Source: Phoenix dactylifera (taxonomy: Eukaryota > Streptophyta > Magnoliopsida > Arecales > Arecaceae). Taken from it: a stretch of DNA of 64,000 bases. Shown here piece by piece: positions 1 to 13,200 of this stretch. Position numbers and translations under genes: made by a program. The first letter of the stretch is position 1. Each line of letters opens with the position of its first letter. The notes beneath the pieces are model-generated. The model was not told the DNA's origin and ran no database searches. It worked only from the letters and a program-made list of their open reading frames with translations. The stretch is from NCBI RefSeq assembly GCF_009389715.1, contig NC_052399.1:15999646-16063645 (forward strand). The letters are read 5' to 3'.

Positions 1-38
1 AGTTTATTTATATCTAGTTATGTTAACAATGCTTGCAG

Positions 39-1373
39 TTGGATAAGGCATACCCCCGAGACTTCATGCAGAGAGGAAGGGTGAGGGTGCTGCTGAAAAG
101 GGAGGATGGGTCCCTGTATAATCCTGCCATTGGCACCCGTAAGGATTTGAGAATCTTTGTTTCCTAACAATTATTCTTAAGAAGGATAATTTTATTTATT
201 TTTAGTAAGACACAGGACCATATAGCTGTGGTTCTATTTCTTACCTAACTAATCCTATTTTGCGGTACTCAAGTTTATATTGTGCAATAATTCTTATGAA
301 ACTGACATCGAACTGGTTCTTATGTGGGCATCATGGAGGATCATAGTTCCATTTGAGTATTATTAAAGTTACAAGGAAAATGTAACTGCTTTAGAAGGTC
401 TTTGGCAAGGCTTAAGGCATGAAAGTAATATCAACTTTGAAGACTCCTGTAAGCCATTTGTCATTGACATTGATTACCATAACCGATCGCTTGATGTTGG
501 GAAACACATATTTACAGTCGATGTGCACATCAATGGATTGGGTATGGACGCTCCAAATATCAAATAACTTTTGGTACCAATGTCAGATTTCTCACTTAGG
601 ACCCTGGAGATGGGTGATCAACTATTTCTTTGTTAAAAAAAAAAAATCATGGGCTACATCGGTGATTTCTAACAAAATCAAAATAACTATGGACCTTGAC
701 TCTGTGTATATTCCTCAAGTCATTTGTTCCTTATTTGGCAGATAACAGAGTGCTAAAATTTCTCATGCCCTTATGTTATATAGATCGTAGAGGGCATCAG
801 TCTGATCCCTTGAAGATAGTACATGCAATCACTTTGAAAATATATTATATTGCATCATTTTTGCTTGGGCTCAATCTTCTCTACTTGCAAAGTCTTTTTC
901 CACCACTAGGGTTTGAATGCTGGAACCTCTCCCAGGTGGAGAGGGATGCTAACCAAGAGAAGGCTGGTTGGCTGCCCAATGGAAAGTCATGCATGCAAAT
1001 TTTTCTGCAATTCTGGAACCACACTAATGCTGAAGTTACCACTGCATTCAAAAGGGTGGGACACTTTTTTCACCTGTTGTGCGTGTTATAGATAGGAAGC
1101 ATAGGTTGGAAGATATTTTCTTCTTCAATCTTTGCCAACAAAATTGCCGCAGATGTAGAATTCTTAACAATTACTGAGGTGATGCATTTGATGGATGTTA
1201 AACACTTAGGATATCGACACTGATACTGTTGATGTTTCACAGGAAAGCAACTGATGCTCCAAATTGCAGAGTTGGTTCCCAAACATCATGGTAGAACGAA
1301 GAAACAGGAGGCTACGAGTACATCAAATGCAGGGCCTTCAAAATCTGGAAAGGGTGGAAAGAAGAAAAAATGA
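39..1373 (+). CDS. SRP19: Signal recognition particle 19 kDa protein, 3' part (last two coding exons)
   Basis: Two coding exons, 39-138 and 1243-1373, join in phase (100 + 131 nt) across a GT-AG intron and end at a TGA. The first encodes a segment with YPRDF, GRVRVLLK and EDGSLYNP; the second gives RKQLMLQIAELVPKHHGRTK and the lysine/glycine tail GKSGKGGKKKK-like end. This matches the C-terminal half of SRP19, which binds SRP RNA in the nucleolus and cytosol and prepares it for SRP54 docking, so that ribosomes making secretory proteins can be targeted to the ER. The basic tail is typical of the family. The start and upstream exons lie left of the window, so this entry is partial at the 5' end. 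A splice acceptor (TTGCAG) ends at 38. Identification comes from remembered family motifs, with high confidence. Confidence 0.9.
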
Positions 1374-1906
1374 AAATATACCAAGGCAATGTGCGAGAAA
1401 TGCCTTTTACCAGATCACTTTTTTCAAAAGTCTTACATGCTAATGGTATTCTCTTTTGGGAAATGTCACAATACCCATCACAATCGGTTAGTGCAGTACT
1501 GTTTTCAACTTCAGAGTCTTCAATTTGGTTGCTCATCTTTCCAAGACTCCCAATTTTCTCGTTTCAAACTTGAAACCATAATTTGGCCTGGATCTTGATA
1601 TATTCTGGTGGAACATGACTTAAGTGGCATCGAATGGAGCAGATGATGTAGCTTTTTATCATTCTCTATACTGTTAATGGGTATGGATTTGCGAATGGAA
1701 TGGTTCTCTACCTGCAAACTAGCCTTCCATATTTCAAGTCTGGCCATGCACATTATGTAACGAGGTAATCCTACATCGAATATGTAACTTTGCTGGTTGG
1801 TACAATTGAATAGACCTCTGTGGAGCCTGAGTCTGTTCATTTAAGAATGTGTGCTGTGACCACAGAATATGGAAGGCTCTGTGGAGCTTGAGTCTGTTCA
1901 TTTTAG
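1374..1906 (+). other. SRP19 3' UTR and downstream flank
   Basis: There is no convincing coding potential. The first few hundred bases probably form the SRP19 3' UTR. A 25-28 bp phrase containing TGGAGC and TGAGTCTGTTCATTT occurs twice near 1815-1845 and 1877-1905, a small direct duplication just before the 43-bp tandem repeat. Confidence 0.5.
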
Positions 1907-2066
1907 TAGCTCTTTGGGGCTGTTTGGTTGCCTGTATTGGTTTGAACAGTAGCTCTTTGGGGCTGTTTGGTTGCCTGTATTGGTTTGAACAGTAGCTCTT
2001 TGGGGCTGTTTGGTTGCCTGTATTGGTTTGAACAGTAGCTCTTAGGGGCTGTTTGGTTGCCTGTAT
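1907..2066 (+). repeat. 43-bp tandem repeat, about 3.7 copies
   Basis: Three essentially identical 43-bp units start at 1907, 1950 and 1993, and a fourth partial copy from 2036 diverges after about 30 bp. Each unit contains GGGGCTGTTTGGTTGCCTGTA, which resembles the terminal sequence of plant MITE-like DNA transposons. The array therefore looks like tandem duplication of an element end together with its flank. Confidence 0.85.
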
Positions 2067-2575
2067 CTGAGCCTCAGATGCTGCATTCTAATTGCAGGCA
2101 GATGGATGCAGGTGCTTGCCTGCAGCTGGGCTAGATGTAGGCAACCCAGATGCATTCTAAGAACTGCTGCATCGAGCGATGCAGTCAAAAATGGGTGGCA
2201 TCCCCGAATGTAGATTCTAGATGTAGCCAGAGGCTACGATCACCTACCATTTTCTCTAATAATCATAAAATATTAATATTACTATGATTATAATTGTAAA
2301 ATGTTATCATAATATTAACATAATTCATACTATAATAGTTTCTTATTTGATAATAATAATTGGTGTCCATAATATCATATAGTAGTATATATTATATATA
2401 ATTATAATATAATGATATAATGTCATTATAGCATGAAAATATGTAAATATAGTAATTATTACAATAACATAATAATAATTATTAAAGAAAGATAATAAGA
2501 TAATTTTATGAGTTGCTATAATATTGTATTATAATATTCATTACATTATGTATTAGATAGTATGCTACATTATAT

Positions 2576-2620
<45 letters not shown>

Positions 2621-3072
2621 CTTATACTACATTGAATATACTATATTGTATATGTTATATTATATATTATTTATAATATAAGAAAATATTGTACTATATG
2701 ATATTATGTTGTATGATTGTTATATTATATTATATTACATTAAGTTATGCTACATTATTATTTTGTTATATTATTTAATTATAATATATTATATTATAGG
2801 ATAAAAAATATTATTATTATGTTATGCTATATTATAGTATACTATTATGTCATATAAAATAATATACTAGATTGCGTTATATTATATTATATTTTATAAT
2901 TATATATAATGTAATATTTTAATTATATTATATTATGATTATAATATACTATATAATATATTATGTTGTAATAAAAATATTGTAATGCATTATATAACGT
3001 GAGTGGATGTAACCTTACCATGTAATTGCAAGGTAATCATACCCTTTCTAGATTAAGCAACTAAACATAGCA
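2043..3072. mobile_element. Possible MITE-like element with AT-rich core
   Basis: The left end reads GGGGCTGTTTGGTTGCCTGTA. At about 3050-3070 an imperfect inverted match (AAGCAACTAAACATAGC) occurs. Between them lies a very AT-rich core (about 2240-3000) including a (TA)n run at 2580-2618. No clean target duplication could be seen, so both the boundaries and the class are tentative. Confidence 0.35.
2580..2618. repeat. (TA)n microsatellite
   Basis: An uninterrupted TA run of about 39 bp inside an AT-rich tract. Confidence 0.9.
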
Positions 3073-3589
3073 ATGGCAAATACAGCTTTCAAACGCAGTT
3101 AAGCCAAATAGATACTTGCAAATGTAAAATAACATTTCTAGCTTCAGCTGTACGTAGAAATGCAAGCATCTATAACTTTACGAGATCATACAGCCCCTTG
3201 CTTTGTTTTGCCCTTCCATGCAGTAATATTTATTTGATTTGTTCTCTATTTCCTTGCATGCCTATATATTTTAGGAATGCTTTCTTTGGAACTATAAGCT
3301 GTAAGGACCACACTGCAAACAAGTTTGACATATCACTAGGCTCCGGCCAAAATATTAGAAGCTGCCGTGCTCTGCTCCTCATACTTTTGTGGTGGAGTTT
3401 TCTTGGAAATCTGTGTCCCCAACCATTATCACTGCCGTGCTCTAGTTGAACTAAAATGTAATCCACTCTGGGCATAGTACAATGGCAGTATTGGGTACTC
3501 GAAATTAGGTTTCTCGATGCTTAGTTAAGATAATGACTTTGCCATATGATCCAATCATCCAAGTCTATGCTAGGTTAAGCTGTCTAATG

Positions 3590-3954
3590 CTAGGTCCGGT
3601 AAATTAGCAACTTGTTCACGGGCTAGCTCAAGTTCAGCTTGCTCGGAAGATGATCCAATCTAGAGCTAGATTTAGCTTACTCGGGCTCAGCTTGACTTAG
3701 CTCGAAATATAAATCTAGAAATAAGCTATATATACTATATATCATTTTACCTATTATCATTTATATAAATAAATTTCTATAATTATTTATTATAAAATAA
3801 TATAAGTTGGATAAATATATTTTTTAAAAAATATAGATATAATGTTAAACATTTACTAGATCTCTTAAACGAGCTTTTTGTGAGCAACTTGAACTTGGCT
3901 CAAGATCAAATAAGCTAGCTCAAGCCAAGCGTAGCTCGGCTGCTTACACCCCTA
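3590..3954. mobile_element. Fragment of a hAT-like non-autonomous element
   Basis: The right edge reads TTACACCCCTA, the reverse complement of a TAGGGGTGTAA terminus common in plant hAT-type elements. Inside are repeated, inverted GCTCGAGCT/AGCTTGAGC-like subterminal motifs (3610-3715 and 3865-3945). A matching left terminus was not found, so the element is probably truncated. Confidence 0.45.
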
Positions 3955-4139
3955 TCTAAGACCCAAGCACCAATTGAATGTAAAAGAGGACATCAAGAAT
4001 CAGCTGTCTGACGTTCAAGTCGAGGGATCCAGCCCAATCTCAACCCACTTGACCAAACCAGACCCCAGGCCTGATCTAGTTTCGGGCCGCGGGCTAGTGG
4101 GCTTAAAACAAATATTTTCTCGATATCTTTCACTATATA

Positions 4140-4480
4140 CTATAGTAACTTTTTAATTTTTTCTTCTCCCCCAATTCGCTTCCGATCCCTTCCCAGACCC
4201 AATCAGACCGGCTACTCTTCTTTGTCGGCCACTCATCCGTTTCTCTCCCACAACCGCCGGGCCGCCGCTGCCGTGGCGGCAACCTTCGGACCCCTGCCGC
4301 TCGCCGGCGATACTGCTGGACCACCGGGCCTGGGGTGCGCCTCCACCTCCCCCTCTCGAAGAAGAAGAGAAAGAAACGCCGCTGTGAAACCCTAGATCTC
4401 AGAATTCTCCGCGTTTCGTCCTCGATCGTTGCCCGCAAAATCTCAGTTCTCTGATCCGATTCCAAACGCCGAATCTCGTC
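4140..4480 (+). promoter_or_regulatory. Promoter-proximal region and 5' leader of the kish gene
   Basis: A GC-rich, CT-rich tract directly upstream of the kish start codon includes the plant leader-like phrase GAAACCCTAGATCTC. No clear TATA box was seen. Reverse-strand reading gives an arginine-rich open frame that I treat as a composition artefact. Confidence 0.5.
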
Positions 4481-7400
4481 ATGGTAATGCAAGAAGACAG
4501 TCGCGATTTCTTTTGTTATCTTTCTTTCTTTTCGATAGAGATACTTTTAACTCTTCAAATGAAGGAGTTTTATGCCGTTTTTTTGGGTGAATCTTTCAGT
4601 CGGCGCTGTTTAATTTCCATTCGTTCCTGACGGTGGTACTGTTTGTGATCTGCACCTGTACCTACATCAAGATGCAGTTCCCCACCATTCTTGAACAGAG
4701 GACCGGGTAATTTTGATATATTCTCTTATTTTAACGTCAGATTTAGTCCAAAATTGCAAGCCTTATGGTTCACCCTAAAATCGCAAGAAGATCGACCCGA
4801 TACTTGTCAAAATCGGTTCAATTAGAAAGGTGTATGCTCGATTTTAATTATCTTGCTGCGTTTTTACATATTGTCAAAATTACTTTTCCGAATGTAAGGG
4901 ATGATTCAAAAGTTTCCTTTTGGATTAATAGGACCGCTTCTTAAACAATGCAGAGTGAGACGATGAATCTAGCTAACATATAGCATGATTTCAATGTGCA
5001 CAATCTATAGAGTAGTTATCAGGATGCCTTCTTGCCACAATCTATAGAGAATGTTTTGTTATCATAACTTTTTTGAGTCAAATTATGAGAGATTTTTTGC
5101 CTTTACGTGTCTTTCTATGGACCAGATTTTGAATCCCAACTCTTTACTGCTTTTTGTGATTGTCGTTCTTTACTGAAAGAGGCCTATCTTGCTCCCATTT
5201 CCATGGATCAGTCTCTTGAATGCCGTTGAGAATTCTGTTTTTGTGTTAAGTAATATCTGGGACACACACCCTACCATTCTTTTAAATTCTTCAGCTTGCT
5301 CGATCAATTGAAGAGAGGGGTTTGACCAGAAAATTGTTACCTGCCATTTCTTAGTAATACAACATGGCATGCATTCTGATTAACTGATACAACATTCTGA
5401 TTAGATTATGTTTCTCTATGAAATTAATGTATTAGGCAGGCTTTTGCATGAAGGTCTCTGATTAGATTCTACATTTCAGGCTAAACATTTATTCTCATGC
5501 CAAAGTTTGAATATCTCTTTTGTTATTTGCTGAGTGCAGTTGAACTGCACCTGATCACATTTAATCATGCCCGGAAGAACTCTTGTGGGTTCTGTGTGTA
5601 CTGAACCTGGCATAGGAGCCTTGTGGGCTATTATATATTACTGGCCATCTATGTCTAAGCCTTTTCCGAAGTGCAATTAAACTGCACCAACCACATTTAA
5701 TTATGCCCCAAACCATGTTTGTGTTTTCGGATAATGGCTGAACCATGTTTATATTTCCTTCAATTTGTTTGGCTGATACTCAGAAGCCATGAAATCCTTT
5801 AGTCCCATTTACAAAAGAACAAAATACATTTACAAAGGAACCATGTTTACACTTCCCTTATTCATGGAAACAAGCTCTGGGATACTTCTGTTTAGGACTG
5901 CTGTTCTTGTGCACGCACTGCCTTATGTGTCATTAGGAAGGCGCATTGTGGAAAGTAAGATGTGGGCTCATGTGCACATTGTGGAAAGTAAGATGGGGGC
6001 TCATGTGCAAAATGTCTAGTACTTATTCTCATGGTGTGGTAATCGATGGTTGAGATCATTTAATCAACTAATCAGATGGTCTGGCTTTCCAATCAGGGCT
6101 CCATGCAGATACTGGAAGAGTCCGAAATTTGAACCAAGATATGTCCTCACAAAGGTCTTGGGGATCAAAAAGGGATAAGTTGTCCTTATAACTTAGAAAT
6201 AAGTTGGTGTTGTAAAAGTTAGCCACCTAAGCACTCAAGTGGTTGCTTTGTGGGTTGATAGTGCCTAACCATTCAACCAGTAGGTAAATTGCTGCTTAAA
6301 TGGCTAACCAGTGTGTAGATGTTTAACAGTACTTTTTTATATGTTTAGCAGTGGTTTATGCAGGCCTTTAGGTGCTTTTATCAGGTGGTCCTAGGGGGTA
6401 CAGGAGGACCAGTTGCTCTTGTTTGTGGAAACATATTTCATGTTCTATGCCTTATTTAGTGGATCATTGGATGAAACAGGGAAAGCAGATTCCATCTTTT
6501 CTTGATTTAGATTAAAATTCATTTTATCGTTCAAACAGTGCCATGACCATAATGCCTTATCCTGTCTATTATGGAAAATTTAAAATTCTTTTGTGAAGTT
6601 CAATTTCTTATTAACTTTTGCTTATGGCAGGTTTCGTGGCTTCTTCTGGAAGGCAGCTAGAATAGGTATGACTGGTTCCTAATATTTTAGAATTTTGTAA
6701 TGGGTGAATCTTTCTTTCTTGCTATTTTTATATATTGCAACCTGATATGTATATAAATATGCATATCACAGACATATATTTTTCACCAAACATTAATATT
6801 TTGAACTCTGCTAGAAAATGAATTTTTGGACTGAAAGCAATTCTTGCATAGTTGGGCTTTGTGGCTGTCCCCATTTTGGGAAGACTAGACTTAAATGGTG
6901 TTGTTTATACTAAACACAATGACTGTAGAAAGTGTTTCAGAAGTTCCTTTTGAATGATGACGAAAGCATGTAGACATGATAGAGATACCTTCTACATGAT
7001 GGATGGAAGTTGTTACTTTTTAGAAATGATCTGGGGAAGTCCGAAGTGACCCATATACATTTATATGTATCCCCTATTTTGATGTAGTTCAGGTAATGTT
7101 TTTCTAAATATGGTTGAATAATGTTTTTACAAAATAAAGGAAAGCATCATCAATTTTCGGATCTAACAAGATTGCCTTAGGAACAGTATTATCAAACAAT
7201 ATTGTGCCAACATGCATGCTGGATTGGTATGAGGGATTTTCACGATACCAACACATGCTGGATCATTCGAAGTATACATGACTAATATCTTTGAAAAGAA
7301 ATGGTGAGAAATGGCACTCAATAGAAAAAAGACAGGTGGCCCACCACAAATTGCCATAGGTAATGCACTGTGTGTAACTTACTGAGGGAGAATCTGCTTC

Positions 7401-8467
7401 ACCAAAGTGAAACCCATATAAGACTAAGATATCTGAAAAAATGTGTTGGAAGTCATTTTTTTAAAAAAAATTGTGATTGTTTGATTTGCCAATAGCGTTG
7501 AAGTGGAGTATATATGCGTCCTTGCAGTGGTGGGGGACAGCATTTCAAAAGGAAAGAACAATTATAAGCAGAGATGGATAAACATCCACTCTCTCTCTCT
7601 CTCTCTCTGTTCAAAGAATGTACAGAATTCAACAATTCTACAGGGTTGTTAGGATGCCCAGCTATCCTATCCCTCTGGATCAGCTAGAAAAGAATAGTTT
7701 TAAAGGAAATTGGTTGCATTATAGAGGCAACAGATCCAACAATCTTGCCAGCTTGCGATACTAAAGAATACATCCTAATTTGAACTGTGTATCCCTATTA
7801 TGGGTGTGTTAGATCAGGAAAAGGAGTGGAAGATCCTTAAAATGCTTAAATTTGGGAAGGGAGTACAAATATGCACCCTTGATGCTAGTGATCGGTTCTC
7901 ATCCTTTTTGTTCTCATCCTTCTGCCAAGTTAATGATTAATTGTTCTGATACCTCTTATTTTTTTTCTTGGTTAAGTGCTAAGTGGTTGTGGGATTTTCT
8001 CATTGACTGGAAAATCCATGTCGTTACCAATTTTTAATGTCAACATCAATATGATGTAGTTATTTAAGAAAGATAGGTTGATTTGAATATGAGAACTAAT
8101 ATTTGTCAGTTTCAGTTTAGGATGTTGCCCACAAATGCATTGTCAAATTCTTAGTCACAGATCAATACCAACACTAACAATATTTTAGATGCCTTTTCGG
8201 AACTGCATGAAAATTTACCATTACATTAACAATTAATTTATTCCAACCCCAAGTTAATTTATAGGCCTCTTTGCACAATGCTTTCCACTGGGAACTGTTG
8301 TCTGAGTCATGTATTTTCCTTATTTTCACCATCATCTCTACACTTTGTTGAAAATTTATTTGCATACATAACATGAAAATCTCCCCTTTTCTAATCCAGG
8401 TGAACGCTTAAGCCCATGGGTGGCCTTGGGGTGCTTTGCGATGGGCATATCCATAATTATTTTCTGA
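4481..8467 (+). CDS. Protein kish (TMEM167-like), 70 aa
   Basis: Four coding exons join in phase: 4481-4483 (ATG only), 4600-4706, 6631-6665 and 8400-8467, totalling 213 nt. The product starts M-SALFNFHSFLTVVLFVICTC and ends with GERLSPWVALGCFAMGISII plus IF. This is the kish/TMEM167 family layout: about 72 residues, an N-terminal membrane segment (residues 8-25), a short polar middle with F-W-K-A-A-R-I-G, and a second membrane segment (about 48-68). Family members act in the early secretory pathway at the Golgi. All introns are GT-AG; two are long (about 1.9 and 1.7 kb). The first coding exon holds only the initiator codon, and the SALFNF motif directly after the junction supports that splice. 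The match is from remembered human kish-A sequence; length and phase agreement make it strong. Confidence 0.9.
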
Positions 8468-8900
8468 GAGTTGGAGAAGGGTTTTTTTTAGCTGACTTTA
8501 TACTCCGGAGTTGACAGCCAGTTTCTTTTACGCACTGAACATTGTATTACTCCAGGTTTACACAAACCTGGGTCAAAGATGAACATAGTGGTGGTCTTTC
8601 ATTTATTTATCATTGGGTTTGCAATGGTGGATCTGTCGATATCTGTTTTATGCTTCCTCTGGTTAATGCAAACCTTTTTGTTGGGTCGATCTTGGTGAAG
8701 AAAGCTTGCATCATCTCCATCCAAAGATTTCAAAGCTACCATCTACACTAGTGTGAAGAGACTACTCTTCCTTCAGTCCAAGCCTTGCAGCATGAATTAG
8801 TCTGCCTGCAGAATCTTGTGCCACGTCTCTTTTGTATCATCAAGCTATTTTGAAACTTAGCATAAAATTTCTTGAGTTGCTCTGAGTTATAGAGTACTGG
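8468..8900 (+). other. Kish 3' UTR and flank
   Basis: Sequence follows the TGA at 8465-8467 with no further coding signal. It is probably 3' UTR; the polyadenylation site could not be placed with confidence. Confidence 0.45.
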
Positions 8901-10295
8901 ACAGTAGGTCTTAAACTAACAGGAGCCTTCGTTAGCCAAGGCAAAATACCATTTCGTTGCAGTTTCTTCTAAATTCAAGTGCTCGATACTCTTTTTTTTT
9001 TTTGTTATGATTAATTTAAACGGGCCAATGTAGGCAGCCTTCCCATATATTGCGTGGGTAGGTAGGCAAAATAACTCGTATTCCATTGCATGAGGTTAAA
9101 TACAAAGAGTGCTTGCATCGGAAAAAGAAAAAAAAAAAAGAGGGCCCTTTTGCGTCCGACTTTGGGGACAAGTTTATCAAGTTGAAAGACCGTACTCTGG
9201 TCCTCTTAAGAGTTTTTGTTGAGCATGTGTATTAGCTTTGATGGTCCTTACAACTCATCAACTTGCAAGATTGGGGGGAGGCTGAAGACTTCAATCATCA
9301 GATTTCCATACGATCCGGTGCTTGTATTGGATAGAAATGAAACGATGCTTTTGTTGGTGTCGGCTCAAGTTGCTTTTGTTTGGTTGGCTAAAGTTTGTTG
9401 TTTTCCACGCATCCAAAATCTAATCTGATCCCCCGGCCGGCTACGTCATTATTGATGGCCCCAGCCTCCCCTGCGTAGACCCCTTGTCTTAAGATGGTCC
9501 CTCTTTCACATAAATTAAAGCATGAAAAACGTACCAAGTACAAGAACTAGAACTGTTCCTAATTCAGAGGTCTGTTCCTCCACAAGCTCTTTCTTCTGCA
9601 CTGAAATGAATTTCAGACGGCGTTTCGGAGATTATGGTTTATAATTTGTGGCCAGTCAAATTTTCTGATAAAATTTATTCATATTTATATTCATTTTTAT
9701 TTTACAAATATAACTATAAATACGGATATTAATTAGATACAAAAGTTTATACTCACATTTGTTTTAAATGGATACAAACATAAATTAGATATTGAAAGTG
9801 TGTAATTAAAGTATGCACATACATATGGATGTAGTTAGCAAAATTGCAGGTATCCCACAAGCCTCCATTTCCCTTGCCGCTTATTCTTCATTTTTCTCTT
9901 GGAAATCAGTTTTTTGTGTTCATTTCTATATAATTCTTGAGCAGGGGAAAAAAAGAATTAAGGAAAGAAAAATATAGAGAGATTTTAGGGGAGAAGATTA
10001 AAAAGAACATCTACAGCTGGATGCTCCGTAGTGTTTCATGTAAATACTAGTTAGGCAATAAATGTGAATTCAACTGGGAAAAAAAAAAAAACAAAACTAT
10101 TTGGTGCACAATTTATTGCTATTTGAAAACTGTTCTTCACAAATAACATCTTCTCTTGTCCAACGAAAACAAACATACAACAAGATTATAAATAAACATA
10201 GCAATTAAAAAGAGAAAAACTAAAAAGACCAAAAGCATAGGAAAGGATCTTGATAATTTGTTTGCCTTCCTTGCTTCCCTTTCAGTTCAGCATTC
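8901..10295. other. Intergenic, no gene seen
   Basis: AT-rich sequence separates the convergent kish and ABIL genes. It has short A and T homopolymer runs (8990-9003, 9123-9140, 10079-10093) and no recognisable coding region. The last part is probably the ABIL 3' UTR. Confidence 0.5.
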
Positions 10296-13200
10296 TTAAT
10301 ATTCATTCAAGTAAGCATACAATGACTCATCATTCCTTGATCTGCGCCTAGTGAGCAAGGCCTTGAGGAGGCCTCTACTCTTCTTTGAATTTTGATCGGT
10401 CTCTTTATGACCGTTTGTTTCAGCATGCAAGTGCATTGGTGATGATTTTCGAGTTTCCGAAGGATACTGCACATAAAAGAATTTCGATATGTCATAATTC
10501 TACCAAATTCCACAGTTATTACTGAAGTCTCTAGCAGGAACTACAGGAACTTTTGATGACATAGGTGAAGCAGTATCATGACTCAAATCTTCTATTTTCA
10601 ATTTACCGAGCTATGGATTCCATCAATGACTTAATGTACACATGAACTCGGTGTCTGTCCATTGGTTACAACTCCTATTTTTTTCCATATAAACATATTT
10701 ACTTTTCCAATCTAGACAAACAGCTTTAAACCTTTCTACTCAATTCTATTGGAAACATAACAAAAGTCTAAATAAATTTATGACATACCCAATGCCCAAT
10801 ATTTGATGAGTTAGCAGCATTTGGTCTACTCGAGAGTGATTTTGTACGTGCAGATGGATTTGAATTTGAAGGTGGCGAGACTGCTCTTTTCTCTGCATGC
10901 AAAGAACAGGAAAATTGATAGATTTAAAATAAAAAATCCAGCTGATTATAGAAAAGAATTAATACAAAATCTTCCTAAATCAGTACCTTTAAAGGAGAAT
11001 TTCCCAATCTCTAGGGAAGGTGATGGCGGACGTGCTTTTTGAAAAGGTGATAAGGAGCGTGCTCGTTGGAAAGGGGAAGAGGAAGCAGAAGGCGAAGGGG
11101 AACGCAGTCTCCTGCATAATAAATACATCCAGTAAACTAGGCTTTCCCATTTGCGAACAGATCATTGACCAAATCAGACACACATCAGACAATTGCCTGA
11201 AAGATACTGTTTACCTGAACGAGGGTTTTCTTCCCCTAATTGTTGATTGAACCACTGGAAGAGATAACAATATGGGATGAATATTGTTTCTAAATATGTT
11301 ACAGTATTTCCTCAACTGCATGCATGATATCAAGTCATAAAGGTGGCGTTACCAGTCTGAAACTGCTGTGATTCCTTCGGTGGGTCTAATTCTTGGTACT
11401 TCGGTATAGCATGTCTTCCAGATTCAAGAATAGTTTCACCTACTGAAAAGAAAATGCAAGAGATTTCAGCAATGATTACTTGGGAGGCATTGGATAGTTG
11501 TGTAAGGAGATGGTAAAGACATCACTAGGTTCGGCAACTTGCCTGGTAAAATGTAATGTTTGTGATACTTTGGAGCTTGGATCACAAGAGACTGTTGAGA
11601 CCGGCCTTCTTGATCGATGTACTCTTGACAAGTTCGAAGTCTCTGAAATTGGCACAGAGAGAGTTTGCAGTCTGTAAGTATCCATGAGCGCTGCTATCTC
11701 GCTCAAAATGACGATTCGAGTAATACCTGTTCGATGCAAGAAACCCGAAACTCTGTTCCAGAAACCTCACCAACTTTTTCATTGAGAAGATCATTAACCT
11801 TGTACGAGACAGAGCCCAAATGATCCACTGTATTAACGAGGGCCTCAAGGGCATAATCTTTCAAGGTGTTCATAGCTCTGCATTAGACCGACCATGAGAA
11901 TTTCAGATCAAGACAGAAAACAAAGCGTGCTGGTATCATCCAGCTAGATGAAATTGAAGGAGAGGAGGCAGATCTAAGATAAAACATACGTCCGTTTCTG
12001 GTCATCATTGCTGCAAGATAACTCAAAATATTCTGCTGCTGAGTACAATTGCGATCGCAGATTCTTCAGGTCCTGAAAACCAAGAGATTGTTGCATTGCA
12101 ATTACCATTTTATGTGAATTCAAGTCATTTAGAGCAGTGTAGGGAATGTCATCAAGTCTTCGCGACATCTGTAACCTTAACCAACAAGCCTTTTCTATAT
12201 GAGGTTGTTGGCTATGCAGGTCAAGGTATGAACCATTGAAGTCGAAGAACATTCCCTATGAAGGTCTCAACCTGACATCAACCTTTTGAGTCTTGCTGAA
12301 TCAATAACAAAGGAAGGCTTTGCAAAAGAAGAGCCTATCAATATACATCAAGGACTATGTAGCCTATACCAAACCTGCCTTACTGTTTTTGCAAGATAAG
12401 GTCGAGCAATTAGGGCATATTCCTGATACTTGTATAGAACATAGGCAAAGAGGGAAAAGGCAGGACTTCTTTAATCTCTAGGGCACAGTTCAGAAGCCAC
12501 AGAACCAAATGGCAAGGCAATCCACTGATCTACTCGAAATGCTAAGGATATTCCGAAAACAATGCAAATTTCTCAAAGTTGGGTATGGACTAGTTATCAT
12601 AATGAATTAATAAGATTATACATATCATATGGCACATAAAGAGGCTATAAATTGGTGAATTAATCAGATGTACCACACTTCATAATTTTTTTTCTTTTGG
12701 TGAGGATATATAAGGTTTTCCCCCCCTTTTGGAGTAATGAACATGTATGAAAATTTGATATAAAACTACAGAGAAAGTGCAGGCAATGATTGAAAAAGCT
12801 CAAAAGGTACAGACAATTTGATCCTGAAGGAGAAAAATTGTGTATGTGTGTGCGTGTGTGGGAGAGAGAGAGAGAGAGAGGAACATTGTGAAAACATTTC
12901 CTAGCTCTCTGAAATTAAGAATATAGACTTCTTCAATGAACTAGAAATGAACTTGGAAGAGAAAAAAAACTACAGTGTCTGTATCAGCAAATAGTTAGGA
13001 ATCCTGACCATAGATGATACAGAAAAATATATGATAATGCGCTACTTTATTTTTATTTTATTATTTCAAAATTCAATATCTCAAGAATAACACCTGATTG
13101 ATTACCAGTGGAGAATTAGAATTTTCCCAGCAGTTGTAAGAACAGAGGAAAGAACTCTACTCCTAAGTAATAAAAAGAACAAGCGAGTATAAGAGGAGAC

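Noticed and set aside
1312-1840. Short ORFs on both strands after SRP19
   Set aside because: They lie in the SRP19 3' UTR and have no domain or splice support.
4133-4492. Minus-strand arginine-rich ORF of 119 codons
   Set aside because: It overlaps the kish leader on the opposite strand, has no family motif, and is explained by GC/CT-rich composition.
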